Source of the DNA: Sporosarcina sp. Marseille-Q4063
Lineage (GTDB): Bacteria > Bacillota > Bacilli > Bacillales_A > Planococcaceae
Reading direction: 5' to 3'
Assembly (NCBI RefSeq): GCF_018309085.1
Contig: NZ_CP070502.1
Span: forward strand, 992,001 to 1,056,000
Length of the DNA: 64,000 bases
In this document: piece after piece, positions 26,817 to 37,493 of the stretch
Layout of the letters: every line of letters starts with the position of its first letter
Position numbering within the stretch: the first letter of the stretch is position 1
The notes under the pieces: model-generated
What the model was told of the DNA's origin: nothing
Database searches by the model: none
Seen by the model: only the letters and a program-made list of their open reading frames with translations
Program-made: the position numbers and the translations under genes

Positions 26817-27515
26817 TTGAATAAAAAGATTGCTGTAATTACCGGTGCTGGAAGCGGATTAGGCGCATCGCTTGCGAAAAAATATGCGGAAGACGGGTAT
26901 CATGTTTGTTTACTCGGAAGAACAGAAGATAAATTAGAGCGTACTGCGAAAGGTATACCAAACGAAGATCCTTCAATTTTCCAAGTAGACGTATCCTCTA
27001 AACAGGAAGTCTCTCAAGTTTTCACAAAGATTAAAGAAAACTTCGGCACTGTAGATGTGCTTGTAAATAATGCAGGAGTCGGCGTGTTTGATTTAGCGGA
27101 AAATTTATCAGAAGAAGCGGTCCATCAAATGATAGACATCAACTTAAAAGGCACGATATTCTGTACGCAAGAAGTACTCTCTGACATGAAAGAAAGGAAC
27201 AGCGGCAGCATTTTAAACATCGTTTCCACGGCTGGATTAGAAGGAAAAAAGACGGAATCCGTTTACTGTGCAAGTAAGTTTGGTATACGCGGATTCCACG
27301 AAAGTCTGCTCGCCGAGCTAGAAGAAACAGACATTCACGTATTCGGCGCCTATATGGGCGGCATGAAAACAGAATTCTGGGACGGCATTTTTGACGCATC
27401 TCAAACAGCGGGATTAATGGATCCGGAAGACATTGCTGACATCATCTACCATAACGCAAAAGAACGAAGAAATTTGAATGTGGAGCAAGTCGTGATTAAG
27501 AATCATGGAATTTAA
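26817..27515 (+). CDS. Short-chain dehydrogenase/reductase
   Basis: A 232-aa classical SDR oxidoreductase. The cofactor motif GAGSGLG lies at residues 10-16, NNAG near 87, and the active-site serine, tyrosine and lysine in NIVSTAG and YCASK. The charged residue after strand 2 (LLGRTEDKLERT) suggests NADP(H). Substrate unknown. TTG start at 26817 after AAGGGAT, a somewhat long spacing. A globin gene follows after 57 nt in the same direction. Confidence 0.85.
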   Translation: MNKKIAVITGAGSGLGASLAKKYAEDGYHVCLLGRTEDKLERTAKGIPNEDPSIFQVDVSSKQEVSQVFTKIKENFGTVDVLVNNAGVGVFDLAENLSEEAVHQMIDINLKGTIFCTQEVLSDMKERNSGSILNIVSTAGLEGKKTESVYCASKFGIRGFHESLLAELEETDIHVFGAYMGGMKTEFWDGIFDASQTAGLMDPEDIADIIYHNAKERRNLNVEQVVIKNHGI

Positions 27516-27572
27516 ATAAGCATCTGTTTGTATTGTATTTAAAATACTGTTCATCTTGAAGGAGTAATGACT

Positions 27573-27963
27573 ATGTCAAAGAAATCTTTACATACTTTAT
27601 ACGATGACATCGGTGCCGAGAAAATCGAGGAATTGGTAAACGCTTTTTACCCGAAAGTGTACGCTGATCCAAACTTGATTCCCATTTTTCACGGTGATAT
27701 CAATGAAATCATGAACAAACAGCGGCTCTTTTTAACTCAATTCACTGGCGGCCCGCCGCTTTACAGTAATGTATACGGACCTCCAGCCATGCGCGCGCCA
27801 CATACCTCATGAAGTCACACCGACAAGAGCCGAAAGCTGGTTACGCTGCATGAAAGAAGCTTTTGAAGAAGTTGGACTAGATCAAAGTCCTGCAGGTGAG
27901 GCATTTTATGAACGTTTAACACAAGTCGCAGCCATTATGATTAACAGCGAAGAGCCTGTATGA
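27573..27963 (+). pseudogene. Group II truncated hemoglobin (YjbI-like), frameshifted
   Basis: The first frame encodes the globin N-terminus with FYPKVYADP (B10 tyrosine region) and FLTQFTGGPPLY. It shifts at about 27790-27800: the second frame then carries RHIPHEVTPTRAESWLRCM, including the proximal-histidine region and the G8 tryptophan, and ends at the TGA at 27961. The shift lies in a CGCGCGC tract and is explained by loss of one CG unit. ATG 27573 follows AAGGAG. As written the protein stops after about 79 aa without its heme ligand. A sequencing error or a reversible dinucleotide change is possible. Confidence 0.8.
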
Positions 27964-27987
27964 GTGTTTTCAAAGGCACCTTTCAAA

Positions 27988-28132
27988 GGTACCTGTGCAT
28001 CACACACTTATGACAATTCCTAAACATGGATAAATATAAAAAAGGGTATCGATAAAGCTGAACACAGTCGATACCCCTTTTTATTTCATGCAATTGTAGT
28101 GAATAAACTGATTAGTGTCTTGCACAGGTACC
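27988..28132 (+). repeat. 145-bp GGTACC element, copy 7
   Basis: Full copy between convergent globin (+) and cstA (-). Left end is variant, GGTACCTGTGCATCACAC. A GGCACC site with similar spacing precedes it. Confidence 0.93.
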
Positions 28133-28140
28133 CAAAACTC

Positions 28141-28182
28141 AAAAACTGATTTCCCCTACAAAAGGAAATCAGTTTTTTATTT
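28141..28182. terminator. Bidirectional terminator before the cstA 3' end
   Basis: AAAAACTGATTTCC pairs with GGAAATCAGTTTTTT. It sits between repeat copy 7 and the cstA stop, so here the repeat is not needed as a terminator. Confidence 0.85.
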
Positions 28183-28187
28183 AACTA

Positions 28188-29633
28188 TTAATTGTTCGTT
28201 TCTACTACTACATTTTTCACTGCAATCTCTCGATGGCGAACAATTTGTCGAATGTACATTAAAAACACAATAAATGTGATAATACCACCGATAGTAATCG
28301 AAAGTGTGTAATCCAAGTTCAATCCTTCAGGTGCGTATAAGAAGTAAGTTGCGACGACACCTGTCATAAAGAGTGCTGGAATCCCCGCGAGTATATGCGC
28401 ATGTGCCCGTCCTTCTTTCAGCAAATAAGAAACGACAACCCATAACATGATGGTAGCCGTAAGCTGGTTTGTCCCGCCTACATATCTCCATAAAAATGAG
28501 TAGTCAATCGTTGATAATAAAAATGCTGGAACACCAAGCACAACAGTCGCCATGACAACTGTACGTTTTTTGTCTGGATCAAACCATTTCGATACTGACT
28601 CCATAATAATCATTCTTGAAGAACGAAGCGCAGTATCCCCTGTCGTTATCGGTAAAATAATCACTGCAAGGATGGCTAAAATCCCTCCGAATGTACCAAG
28701 CATCGTTGAAGACATTTCATTAATGACACCTGCCGGACCACCCGCCGCAAGAGCTGCTTGAAGTCCACCTGTTCCACCGAAAAACGTCATTCCCGCTGCT
28801 GCCCAAACGAGTGCGATCACACCTTCTCCAATCATTGCACCGTAAAAGATTTTGCGGCCTTCTGACTCTTTTTTCATCGTTCTAGAAACAATCGGACTTT
28901 GCGTTGAGTGGAAACCTGAAAGTGCTCCGCAAGAAATCGTCACCATCAATAATGGCCAAACCGGCAACTCCCCAGGATGTAAATTACTTAAGGTCAAATT
29001 GGGAATTGTATAATTACCAAACAGCAGAACCACCCCTACCGCAACCGCCATAAAGATAATGATTGCACCAAAGATCGGATAGATTTTACCGATAATTTTA
29101 TTTATAGGCATAACTGCTGCGATGAAGAAGTAAGCAAAAACAATCACTAATGCACCTATAAAGGGAATCGGTGTAATTTGAGCGATTAACTGTGCCGGTC
29201 CTGCTGTAAAGGCTGCAGTTACTAAAATCATTAAAATTAGTGAAATGATAACAATCGATTTCCGAGCAAAGGTTCCTAAGTATTTTCCCACAATTTGTGG
29301 AAACTGTGCGCCCTTATGTTTTAAAGATAACATGCCTGAGAAGTAATCATGAACCCCTCCTGCAAAAATCGAACCAAAGACAATCCATATAAATGCCACA
29401 GGCCCGTACAATGCACCTGCAACCGCCCCGAAAATAGGTCCTAACCCAGCAATATTTAATAGTTGGATTAACCACCCTTTCCACCAGCTCATCGGTACAT
29501 AATCCATACCGTCATTTACGGTATACGCGGGCGTTTCACGAGTATCATCAATCTTAAATGCTTTCTCGATCACTTTCGAATAAACCGCGTACCCGGCTAG
29601 TAATAAAATAATCGATCCTAAAAAAGTAGCCAT
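28188..29633 (-). CDS. cstA: CstA-family carbon starvation transporter
   Basis: A 481-aa membrane protein with about 13 hydrophobic helices. Family marks are WWKGWLIQLLNIAGLGPIFG, GGVHDYFSGMLSLKHKG, SGFHSTQSPIVSRTMKKE and ILPITTGDTALRSSRM. CstA proteins import pyruvate or peptides during carbon limitation. This is shorter than E. coli CstA (about 700 aa) but resembles shorter Firmicutes members. AGGAGG precedes the ATG. No cre site was seen upstream. It is monocistronic. Confidence 0.85.
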   Translation of the reverse strand: MATFLGSIILLLAGYAVYSKVIEKAFKIDDTRETPAYTVNDGMDYVPMSWWKGWLIQLLNIAGLGPIFGAVAGALYGPVAFIWIVFGSIFAGGVHDYFSGMLSLKHKGAQFPQIVGKYLGTFARKSIVIISLILMILVTAAFTAGPAQLIAQITPIPFIGALVIVFAYFFIAAVMPINKIIGKIYPIFGAIIIFMAVAVGVVLLFGNYTIPNLTLSNLHPGELPVWPLLMVTISCGALSGFHSTQSPIVSRTMKKESEGRKIFYGAMIGEGVIALVWAAAGMTFFGGTGGLQAALAAGGPAGVINEMSSTMLGTFGGILAILAVIILPITTGDTALRSSRMIIMESVSKWFDPDKKRTVVMATVVLGVPAFLLSTIDYSFLWRYVGGTNQLTATIMLWVVVSYLLKEGRAHAHILAGIPALFMTGVVATYFLYAPEGLNLDYTLSITIGGIITFIVFLMYIRQIVRHREIAVKNVVVETNN

Positions 29634-29735
29634 TTACGCGAGCCTCCTATAATTTAAAAATACTAACAATTTAATATAATGACAATTATATACTATAACA
29701 ATATAAAAACAAGTGCACTCTTTTCTTTTCAAAAA

Positions 29736-29881
29736 GGTACCTGTGCAAGGTGCATTTATGACAATTCACGTCTTTGGATAAAAATTTAAAGGAATATCGA
29801 CAAAGCGTTATGTAGTCTATATCCCTTTTACATTTTATGCAATTGTAGTGTATAATCAGAATACTGTCTTGCACAGGTACC
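29736..29881 (+). repeat. 146-bp GGTACC element, copy 8
   Basis: Full copy between divergent cstA (-) and dus (+), an arrangement in which it cannot act as a gene terminator. Right end is followed by TAAAAATG. Confidence 0.95.
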
Positions 29882-30014
29882 TAAAAATGAATACTTGTAA
29901 AGATGAAGTGATACGTGGTATAAGTGTAAAAGGTATAAGTCAATTGAAGATGAATAAAGGATTTTGCAATGGATAAGTATCGTTTATCTATATTGCAATA
30001 GGAGGATATAAATT

Positions 30015-30986
30015 TTGAGCAACAAGGATAATTTTTGGCTTGATTTACCGAAGCCGTTTTTTATATTAGCACCGATGGAAGATGTCACGGACGTTGTGTT
30101 TCGTCACGTCATTAGTGAAGCAGCAAGGCCAGATGTTTTTTTCACAGAATTTACAAACACTGAAAGCTATTGTCACCCTGACGGAAGAGCTAGTGTACGA
30201 GGTCGTTTAACATTCACAGAAGATGAACAACCGATTGTCGCTCATATTTGGGGCGATAAGCCTGAGTTATTTGAACAAATGAGTATCGATATGAAAAAAC
30301 TCGGGTTTAAAGGAATCGATTTAAATATGGGATGCCCAGTACAAAATGTGGCGGCAAAAGGAAAAGGTGCTGGATTAATACGTCGTCCAGAAGTGGCAGC
30401 GGAAATTATTCAAGCAGCAAAAGCTGGTGGATTGCCAGTTAGTGTTAAAACAAGATTAGGCTATGTCGACCTTGATGAATGGCGCGATTGGTTAGGTCAT
30501 ATATTCAAACAAGGTATTGCGAACCTATCCATTCACCTTCGTACGAAAAAAGAAATGAGTAAAGTAGATGCACACTGGGAACTAATCCCTGAAATAAATA
30601 AAATGCGAGATGAAATTGCACCAAATACACTGTTGACAATTAATGGAGACATTCCTGACCGTGCTACAGGATTAAAATTAGTAGAACAATACGGTGTTGA
30701 TGGCGTAATGATTGGTCGCGGCGTTTTCACGAATCCATTTGCTTTTGAAAAAGAACCTAGAGAACATAGTGTGGAGGAATTTCTCGATCTATTATTTTTA
30801 CAGTTAGATCTCCACGATAAATATTCAAATGAAATAGAACCACGTCCATTTAAAGCTCTTCTACGATTTTTCAAAATCTATATTCGTGGATTTAAAGGAG
30901 CAGGCGAACTCAGAAACCAACTAATGGATACAAAGTCAACCGATGACGTACGTCGTATGGTAAAACTGTTTTTAGATAAAGAATAA
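30015..30986 (+). CDS. tRNA-dihydrouridine synthase
   Basis: A 323-aa FMN-dependent Dus enzyme that reduces uridines in tRNA loops. The barrel begins [15 protein letters not shown], and the catalytic cysteine lies in [18 protein letters not shown] and the phosphate-binding [11 protein letters not shown] follow, with a helical C-terminal domain. TTG start at 30015, preceded by GGAGG at 9 nt. Which of the Dus types it is cannot be told from sequence alone. The 3' end is followed by a strong hairpin and repeat copy 9. Confidence 0.87.
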   Translation: MSNKDNFWLDLPKPFFILAPMEDVTDVVFRHVISEAARPDVFFTEFTNTESYCHPDGRASVRGRLTFTEDEQPIVAHIWGDKPELFEQMSIDMKKLGFKGIDLNMGCPVQNVAAKGKGAGLIRRPEVAAEIIQAAKAGGLPVSVKTRLGYVDLDEWRDWLGHIFKQGIANLSIHLRTKKEMSKVDAHWELIPEINKMRDEIAPNTLLTINGDIPDRATGLKLVEQYGVDGVMIGRGVFTNPFAFEKEPREHSVEEFLDLLFLQLDLHDKYSNEIEPRPFKALLRFFKIYIRGFKGAGELRNQLMDTKSTDDVRRMVKLFLDKE

Positions 30987-30994
30987 CTAAAAAT

Positions 30995-31046
30995 AAAAAG
31001 CCGCTGGAAAGTCAGTAACAATCGACTTTCCAAGCGGATTCTTTTT
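30995..31046. terminator. Hairpin family 2, copy A (terminator of dus)
   Basis: Stem GCCGCTGGAAAGTC and GACTTTCCAAGCGG with a short loop, flanked by A-run and TTCTTTTT. Similar sequences occur at 42521-42571 and 53765-53808. Confidence 0.75.
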
Positions 31047-31071
31047 ATAAGCAAGTAGGTACCAGCAAGTA

Positions 31072-31217
31072 GGTACCTGTGCACGACCCATTTATGACAA
31101 TTCATCGATTTGGATAAAAATTCAAAAAGGAATCGACAAAGCGTTATAAAGTCGGTATCCCTTTTTAGTTTTATGCAATTGTAGTGAATTAACTGAGTAG
31201 TGTCTTGCACAGGTACC
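31072..31217 (+). repeat. 146-bp GGTACC element, copy 9
   Basis: Full copy between convergent dus (+) and glgP (-). Left flank is a tandem GCAAGTAGGTACC unit; right flank has GGTACCTAAAAAA twice and then a third GTACC half site. Confidence 0.95.
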
Positions 31218-31256
31218 TAAAAAAGGTACCTAAAAAAGTACCTAAAAATTCTCCCG

Positions 31257-33680
31257 TTACACCGGCTTGACCTTCCATATCTCTGTTGCGTATTCCTTGA
31301 TTGTTCGGTCGCTTGAAAACTTGCCTGAATACGCGATGTTCGTCACGCTCATGGAGAGCCATTTTAATTTATCTCGGTATACTTGCTCCACATGCTCTTG
31401 TATTTCCAAATAAGGTTCGAAGTCTTTTAACACAAAATAAGGATCATTGTTATACAGAATATTGTAGTAGATATCTTTAAATTCAATTTCATCGGTGCCG
31501 AATCCATTATTTAATTGATCAAGAATCCTGCTGATACGGTCATCACTATGATATAAATCCATTGCGCGATAGCCGCCTTGATTATTATACTGTATGACTT
31601 CATCAGATTTTAAGCCGAAAATGAAAATGTTTTGATTCCCGACTTCTTGTTTAATTTCAACATTCGCACCATCCAATGTGCCGACGGTTAAAGCACCATT
31701 CATCATCAGCTTCATATTCCCTGTGCCTGACGCTTCTTTCCCGGCTGTTGAAATTTGTTCACTAACATCGGCGGCAGGTATGATGCGTTCTGCTAGACTC
31801 ACATTGTAATTCTCTATAAAAACGACTTTTAGCTTATCTCGGATATCCGGATCGTTATTTACAATCGTTGCGACCTTATGAATGAGTTTAATAACCTCTT
31901 TGGCTAAATGATAACTTGGTGCTGCTTTTGCTCCGAATATAAAAGTCCGTGGTGTGATATCCATATTCGGGCAGGCTTTTAACTGATCATACAAGTACAT
32001 TATGTGAAAAACCTTCAGCAATTGCCGCTTATATTCATGCAATCGTTTTACTTGCACGTCAAAAATCGATTGATCATCCACTAGAATACCTGTACGGTCA
32101 TGGATGAGCTTAGCCAAAATCTGTTTATTTTCAAGTTTTACTTGATTGACCTTTTCTAAAAAAGGCTGATCACTCGAATACTTTAACAGGTTGATTAGCT
32201 GATTCGGACGCTGAATCCATTGTGAGCCTATAGATTCCGTGATAAGTGCTGATAGTTTTGGATTTGCCTGTAGCAACCAGCGGCGGTGGGTAATTCCATT
32301 CGTCTTATTATTAAAACGTTCAGGGAAAAGTGAATAAAAGTGCTTCATTTCCTGTTTTTTTAATATTTCCGTATGTAATTTGGCTACACCATTTACACTA
32401 AAACTACCTACAATCGCCAGACGCGCCATGTGAATCTGTCCATCAGCTATAACTGCCAGCTCGGGAATATCCTCCCTTAATTCCTGATGGTCAAACCAAA
32501 TCCCTTTACAAAATCGTTCATTAATTTCATCAATAATCATATAAATTCTTGGTAATAGCTGCTTCATCATCTCTACCGGCCATTTTTCAAATGCCTCACT
32601 TAATGTCGTATGATTCGTGTAAGCGATGACTTTTGTCGTTACCTTCCAAGCATTATCCCAGCTGAATTTAGCTTCGTCTAACAATATTCGCATAAGTTCC
32701 GGGATTGCCAAAGTTGGATGCGTATCATTTATTTGTATGACAACCTTTTCTGCCAAGTGCTTTAGAGACTTTTGATTATTTTGCTGGTAGGTTTTTATGA
32801 TTTGTTGCAAACTCGCGGAAACAAGAAAGTATTGTTGCTTTAATCGCAGCTCTTTCCCTTCATATTGGGAATCATCCGGATACAGATAACCGGAAATTTG
32901 TTCAATCGAATGCTGATGATCCAGTTCATGGTAATAATTTGAACTTTCATCTGCAAAGTCTTCATGCGCTTTTACCGGTTCGGCACTCCAAAGCCTGAGT
33001 GTATTCGTGACGCCATTTTGATAACCGATAATGGGAATATCATACGGAACAGCCATTACTTTGTCCGTATTTTCATATTTAAATTCAAGATTGCCATCTT
33101 GTTTCTGAAACATGCTGACATCCCCGCGAAAATTAATACTAACCGCTTCATCCGCCCGCCTGGTTTCCCATGGATACGGGTTCTTTAACCAATTATCAGG
33201 GAGTTCAATCTGATTTCCATGAATAATTCGCTGTTCAAATAAACCATAACGGTATCTGATGCCAAAACCATGACCAGCATATTTCAGTGAAGCTAACGAA
33301 TCAAGGAAACATGCTGCTAAACGGCCTAATCCACCGTTTCCTAAACCAGCATCATGCTCCTGACCATATACTTCTTCCGGATTGAAACCGAGCTTTTGAA
33401 GGGCTTGATTTGAAATATCCAGCATCTCGCAATTAAGCAAATTGCTTTTGAGCAAACTGCCAATTAAAAACTCCATAGATAAATAGTAAACTTGTTTATT
33501 CATTTTTTCTTCATACTTCTTTGTTGTAGCTTCCCATTGCGGCATCATTTCTTCATTTACAATAGAAGCAATTACATAATAAATATCGCTATTACGAGCA
33601 TCGTGTAGATCTTTTCCCGTTTCTTGTTTTAATTTATGACCCATTTTATCAATAAACTCATCTACTGTTAGTTCAGGCAA
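31257..33680 (-). CDS. glgP: Glycogen phosphorylase
   Basis: An 807-aa GT35 phosphorylase that releases glucose 1-phosphate from glycogen. The PLP lysine lies in EASGTGNMKLMMNGALTVG near the C-terminus, with other family blocks GLGNGGLGRLAACFLDS, NGITHRRWLL and KRLHEYKRQLL. Length is normal. TTG start at 33680 follows AAGGGAGAG. It is the last gene of glgBCDAP, 30 nt after glgA, so synthesis and breakdown are co-transcribed as in B. subtilis. Confidence 0.94.
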   Translation of the reverse strand: MPELTVDEFIDKMGHKLKQETGKDLHDARNSDIYYVIASIVNEEMMPQWEATTKKYEEKMNKQVYYLSMEFLIGSLLKSNLLNCEMLDISNQALQKLGFNPEEVYGQEHDAGLGNGGLGRLAACFLDSLASLKYAGHGFGIRYRYGLFEQRIIHGNQIELPDNWLKNPYPWETRRADEAVSINFRGDVSMFQKQDGNLEFKYENTDKVMAVPYDIPIIGYQNGVTNTLRLWSAEPVKAHEDFADESSNYYHELDHQHSIEQISGYLYPDDSQYEGKELRLKQQYFLVSASLQQIIKTYQQNNQKSLKHLAEKVVIQINDTHPTLAIPELMRILLDEAKFSWDNAWKVTTKVIAYTNHTTLSEAFEKWPVEMMKQLLPRIYMIIDEINERFCKGIWFDHQELREDIPELAVIADGQIHMARLAIVGSFSVNGVAKLHTEILKKQEMKHFYSLFPERFNNKTNGITHRRWLLQANPKLSALITESIGSQWIQRPNQLINLLKYSSDQPFLEKVNQVKLENKQILAKLIHDRTGILVDDQSIFDVQVKRLHEYKRQLLKVFHIMYLYDQLKACPNMDITPRTFIFGAKAAPSYHLAKEVIKLIHKVATIVNNDPDIRDKLKVVFIENYNVSLAERIIPAADVSEQISTAGKEASGTGNMKLMMNGALTVGTLDGANVEIKQEVGNQNIFIFGLKSDEVIQYNNQGGYRAMDLYHSDDRISRILDQLNNGFGTDEIEFKDIYYNILYNNDPYFVLKDFEPYLEIQEHVEQVYRDKLKWLSMSVTNIAYSGKFSSDRTIKEYATEIWKVKPV

Positions 33681-33710
33681 AAAACTTCTCTCCCTTATGG
33701 CGCATAATGG

Positions 33711-35189
33711 TTAAACTTCTTGCACCTGAAACTTCAATCTGTCCACACCTTCACCTTCGTCGTGTGGCATTTTACTTTCTATTAATCTGCGGTAAAGCGC
33801 CGTGTATTCATGTGCTGATTCTTTCCAGCTAAATCGACTTTTATTCACATTCTGACCTAGTTTCGTCCACTGCACGGGCTGATGAAAGATTGATAACGAA
33901 TAGTTCAAAACAGTCAAGAGGTCATGTGCATTATAATTCGTAAAACTAAAACCATTTCCTTCATCCGTCACCTCATTATAGGCATGAACGGTATCTTTTA
34001 GCCCCCCAGTTTCACGTACAATCGGCACGGATTTATACTGCAAGGCAATAAGCTGCGCCAATCCGCAAGGTTCAAATAATGATGGCATGATAAAAAAGTC
34101 TGATGCTGCATATAATTGACGGGCCAACGCCTCATCAAATGTCAACATGGTCACTAATTTATTGGGATGGCGGTCAACAGCTTCTCTGAAAAAGTGTTCA
34201 AATTCGGCATCCCCGGTCCCTAAAATAATTAGTTGAACGTCATTTTCAAGAAACGCATCTAAAATATGTTCCACTAGATGCAACCCCTTTTGTTCAACTA
34301 GCCGGGTAATGATTGTGTATAGCGGCTTATCCGCGTCAATCGGCAAGCCAACTCTTTCCTGTATAAGTAACTTGTTTTCTTTCTTTTTAATTCTTGAAGA
34401 TCGAAAAGGTACAGGAACGGCAGGGTCCGTTAATGGATTATATTCTTTTGTATCAATCCCGTTTAATATTCCCACCAAGTCCGCTTCTCTTTCTAATAGA
34501 ATCGATTCGAGCCCCTCGCTAAAGTAGGGGTCCTTGATCTCCTCCGCATAAGTCGGGCTCACTGTCGTGATTTTATCTGCATGAAACAGGGCGCTCTTCA
34601 GGCAATTCAACATACCGTTCCATTCCATTCCCGCGATGTGTTCATCTGGTAATTGGAAGAAGTCGGAATAGGTATCCAGTTTCATGAGACCTTGGTACTT
34701 TATGTTATGGATTGTAAACACGGTTTTCATATGGGCAATCGGCTGTTTAATTTTTGCAAGCGCGACAGCGATTCCTGCTTGCCAGTCATGCGCGTGCAAG
34801 ATATCTGGTGTAAAGTCGAGATGATGGAGTGCTTCTATCACCGCATGGCTAAAAAAGACAAAGCGCTCCCCGTCATCATAATAGCCGTAGATCCCTTTTC
34901 TCGTGAAATAATACGGATTCGAAACAAAATAATACAGTATGTTTTGATGGGTTAACGTATAAATGCGTACTTCCTGATTACGCCAGCCGAATTCCACATT
35001 GAAAGAGGTATGGTAGGTCATTTGTTCCCGCCATTCCCCGTCGATTTCATCATAAAGAGGCAAAATCACACGTACATCGACTCTTTCATTCGTTTGCAAC
35101 GCTTGCGGAAGAGACCCGATTACATCTGCAAGTCCGCCTGTTTTAACAAAGGGTGTGCATTCTGATGCGACAAATAATATTTTTTCCAT
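33711..35189 (-). CDS. glgA: Glycogen synthase (ADP-glucose type)
   Basis: A 492-aa GT5 glycosyltransferase. The N-terminal KTGGLADVIGSLPQ motif binds ADP-glucose; HDWQAG, KTVFTIHNIKYQG and the C-terminal EPCGLAQLIAL block are typical. It elongates alpha-1,4-glucan using ADP-glucose from GlgC/GlgD. AGGAGAG precedes ATG 35189. It lies between glgD and glgP in the same operon. Confidence 0.94.
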   Translation of the reverse strand: MEKILFVASECTPFVKTGGLADVIGSLPQALQTNERVDVRVILPLYDEIDGEWREQMTYHTSFNVEFGWRNQEVRIYTLTHQNILYYFVSNPYYFTRKGIYGYYDDGERFVFFSHAVIEALHHLDFTPDILHAHDWQAGIAVALAKIKQPIAHMKTVFTIHNIKYQGLMKLDTYSDFFQLPDEHIAGMEWNGMLNCLKSALFHADKITTVSPTYAEEIKDPYFSEGLESILLEREADLVGILNGIDTKEYNPLTDPAVPVPFRSSRIKKKENKLLIQERVGLPIDADKPLYTIITRLVEQKGLHLVEHILDAFLENDVQLIILGTGDAEFEHFFREAVDRHPNKLVTMLTFDEALARQLYAASDFFIMPSLFEPCGLAQLIALQYKSVPIVRETGGLKDTVHAYNEVTDEGNGFSFTNYNAHDLLTVLNYSLSIFHQPVQWTKLGQNVNKSRFSWKESAHEYTALYRRLIESKMPHDEGEGVDRLKFQVQEV

Positions 35190-35225
35190 TGTTGATCTCT
35201 CCTATATCGTAGTCCGGGGTGTCAA

Positions 35226-36332
35226 TCACAATGTTGTACTTTTTGCGACGACATATGGCTTTTCTTTCGATCCGATTAATTTTTGATTAGCTGTAACATG
35301 CACATCTTTATCCAGGATGACATTTTCCAAATAAACACCCGCTTCAATTTTACAACGTTGCATGATAATGGAGTTTTTAATAGTGGCGCCCTCTTCTACT
35401 GAAACCCCTCGAAATAATATACTGCCTTCTACGTCTCCATCGATTTGACAACCATTGCCTAAAATCGATTTTTTCACAATCGCGCCTGTTCGGTATTTCG
35501 TTGGTGGTTGATTACCTATTTTTGTCCGGATGAATGGTTGTTTATAAAATAATGCGCGGTAATTCTCTTCATTCAATAAATTCATATTATGTCTATAATA
35601 ACTTTCAATCGAGTTTACAAATACGCCGTATTCCTTATTTTCATAAGTTTGCACTTTTAAATCAGCGAGCCTTTCCTTTATGCCATGCACAAAAAAGTGA
35701 TCTTCGTTGTGGGCGATACATTGATCCACGAGTGACATTAATAATTCCTTATTAATAATATACACGCTTGTAAATAGTTCATGATTGTTCAAATCATTCG
35801 TTATTTTTGTAACCCAGCCTTCCTCGTCCTTCTCAATTCGATAGCAGGATTCGTGTTCCGCATTTAATGATTTTTGTTGCGTCGATATAAGCGTGATATC
35901 TGCTTTCCGCTCAAGATGGAATTTAAATGCATCCGAATACTCAGTATTAGAAACATACTGCCCCCCGCTCACTAGAACATAGGCCGATTTACCACGATTA
36001 AAATAATCGCGATTATTATGGAAAAATCGCAAGTCGCCTTTTGAAATGTCAGACGGATCATTCCAGTCTGGCGGCAAGATAAACAAACCGCCATTTTGCC
36101 TGCCCAACCCCCAATTTTCCCCCGTCTCCAAATGATCCATTAATGAACGGTATTTACTGGAAGTGAAAACAGCTATCTCTTCAACACCCGAATCTCCCAT
36201 ATTGGAAAGCGGGAAATCTATTAAACGATACCTCCCCGCAAACGGGATAGAAGCGCCCGAGCGAAAATAAGTTAATTCGTGAAAAAAGTGGTGCTCATGC
36301 TCTAAATTAATCAAACCCATCATGGTTTCCAT
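35226..36332 (-). CDS. glgD: Glucose-1-phosphate adenylyltransferase regulatory subunit
   Basis: A 368-aa paralogue of GlgC. The nucleotidyltransferase fold is present (RYRLIDFPLSNMGDSG) with a C-terminal left-handed beta-helix of hexapeptides. The N-terminal GGxGxRL nucleotide loop seen in GlgC is missing, and only MGLINLEHEHH stands there, which is the mark of the GlgD regulatory partner. It probably forms a heterotetramer with GlgC. AGGGGG precedes the ATG; glgC ends 12 nt upstream. Confidence 0.92.
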   Translation of the reverse strand: METMMGLINLEHEHHFFHELTYFRSGASIPFAGRYRLIDFPLSNMGDSGVEEIAVFTSSKYRSLMDHLETGENWGLGRQNGGLFILPPDWNDPSDISKGDLRFFHNNRDYFNRGKSAYVLVSGGQYVSNTEYSDAFKFHLERKADITLISTQQKSLNAEHESCYRIEKDEEGWVTKITNDLNNHELFTSVYIINKELLMSLVDQCIAHNEDHFFVHGIKERLADLKVQTYENKEYGVFVNSIESYYRHNMNLLNEENYRALFYKQPFIRTKIGNQPPTKYRTGAIVKKSILGNGCQIDGDVEGSILFRGVSVEEGATIKNSIIMQRCKIEAGVYLENVILDKDVHVTANQKLIGSKEKPYVVAKSTTL

Positions 36333-36344
36333 CTGTCTGCCCCC

Positions 36345-37493
36345 TTAGACTTTTGCTGTTAATAATAAATCAATTAATGATTCTTGATCGATCACGAGCG
36401 GTTCTTCATCCGCTTGAACTTGGATATGGGTTCCATCTGGTATATCAGTATCTCCCATCACAATCACTCTTTCCAAAACAACATTTCGGCCCACTTTTAC
36501 GCCCGGATGTAAAATGGATTGGGATACAATGCTGTTTTTTTCAATTGCTACATTCTCGAATACGATTGAATTTTCCACTGTGCCACTTATCCAGCAACCG
36601 GAGTTAATAAGTGAATGCTTCACAACTGCAGTTTCACCAATATATTGTGGCGGGATATTCGATTCATTCGAATAAGTCCTCCAATTCTTATCGTTTAAGA
36701 GAAACTGTAAATCCTCGTCAAGTAAATCCATATTCGCTTCCCAATAGCTTTCAATTGTTCCAACATCTTTCCAGTAATTATCAAAACGATAAGCAAACAG
36801 TTTCAAACCATCATCTACCATGGCTGGAATGATATCATTTCCAAAATCATGACTGGACTGTTCATTCGCAGCATCATCCAGTAAATAAGCCTTTAAATTT
36901 GACCAATTAAATATATAGATTCCCATGGAAGCTAAATTACTTTTTGGCTTTTTAGGCTTTTCATCGAACTCATATATTTGCAAGTCCTCTGTTGTATTCA
37001 GAATGCCGAACCGTGGCGCTTCTTCCCATGAAACTGGTTTAACGGAAATCGTCGCATCCGCACCTGTTTCCTTATGATGTTGCAGAAGTTTTGTGTAATC
37101 CATTTGATAAATATGATCGCCAGAAATAACGAGTACATATTCCGGGTCATAACTATCGATGTATAGAATGTTTTGATAAATGGCATCAGCTGTACCTGAA
37201 TACCAGGCGCCGCCATCTTGTGCAGTGTATGGAGATAAAACCTGCATACCACTATTCAGCCCCCCCATTCCCCACGGGCCGCCATTTCCGATATGTTTAT
37301 TTAATTCAAGTGGTGAATATTGAGTCATAACCCCTACCCGATGCAAACTGGAATTCGCGCAATTGCTTAATGCAAAATCGATAATTCGATATTTACCGCC
37401 AAAAGGTACCGCCGGTTTTGCAAGATCTTTCGTTAATAACCCCAATCGTTTACCTTCCCCTCCAGCTAACAACATACCCACACAGTTCTTCAT
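36345..37493 (-). CDS. glgC: Glucose-1-phosphate adenylyltransferase catalytic subunit
   Basis: A 382-aa enzyme that makes ADP-glucose. The nucleotide loop is [20 protein letters not shown], followed by [15 protein letters not shown], and [10 protein letters not shown] carries the metal-binding aspartate. C-terminal hexapeptide repeats form the beta-helix. AAGGAGG lies before the ATG, which overlaps the glgB stop by 4 nt. It works with GlgD and feeds GlgA. Confidence 0.94.
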   Translation of the reverse strand: MKNCVGMLLAGGEGKRLGLLTKDLAKPAVPFGGKYRIIDFALSNCANSSLHRVGVMTQYSPLELNKHIGNGGPWGMGGLNSGMQVLSPYTAQDGGAWYSGTADAIYQNILYIDSYDPEYVLVISGDHIYQMDYTKLLQHHKETGADATISVKPVSWEEAPRFGILNTTEDLQIYEFDEKPKKPKSNLASMGIYIFNWSNLKAYLLDDAANEQSSHDFGNDIIPAMVDDGLKLFAYRFDNYWKDVGTIESYWEANMDLLDEDLQFLLNDKNWRTYSNESNIPPQYIGETAVVKHSLINSGCWISGTVENSIVFENVAIEKNSIVSQSILHPGVKVGRNVVLERVIVMGDTDIPDGTHIQVQADEEPLVIDQESLIDLLLTAKV

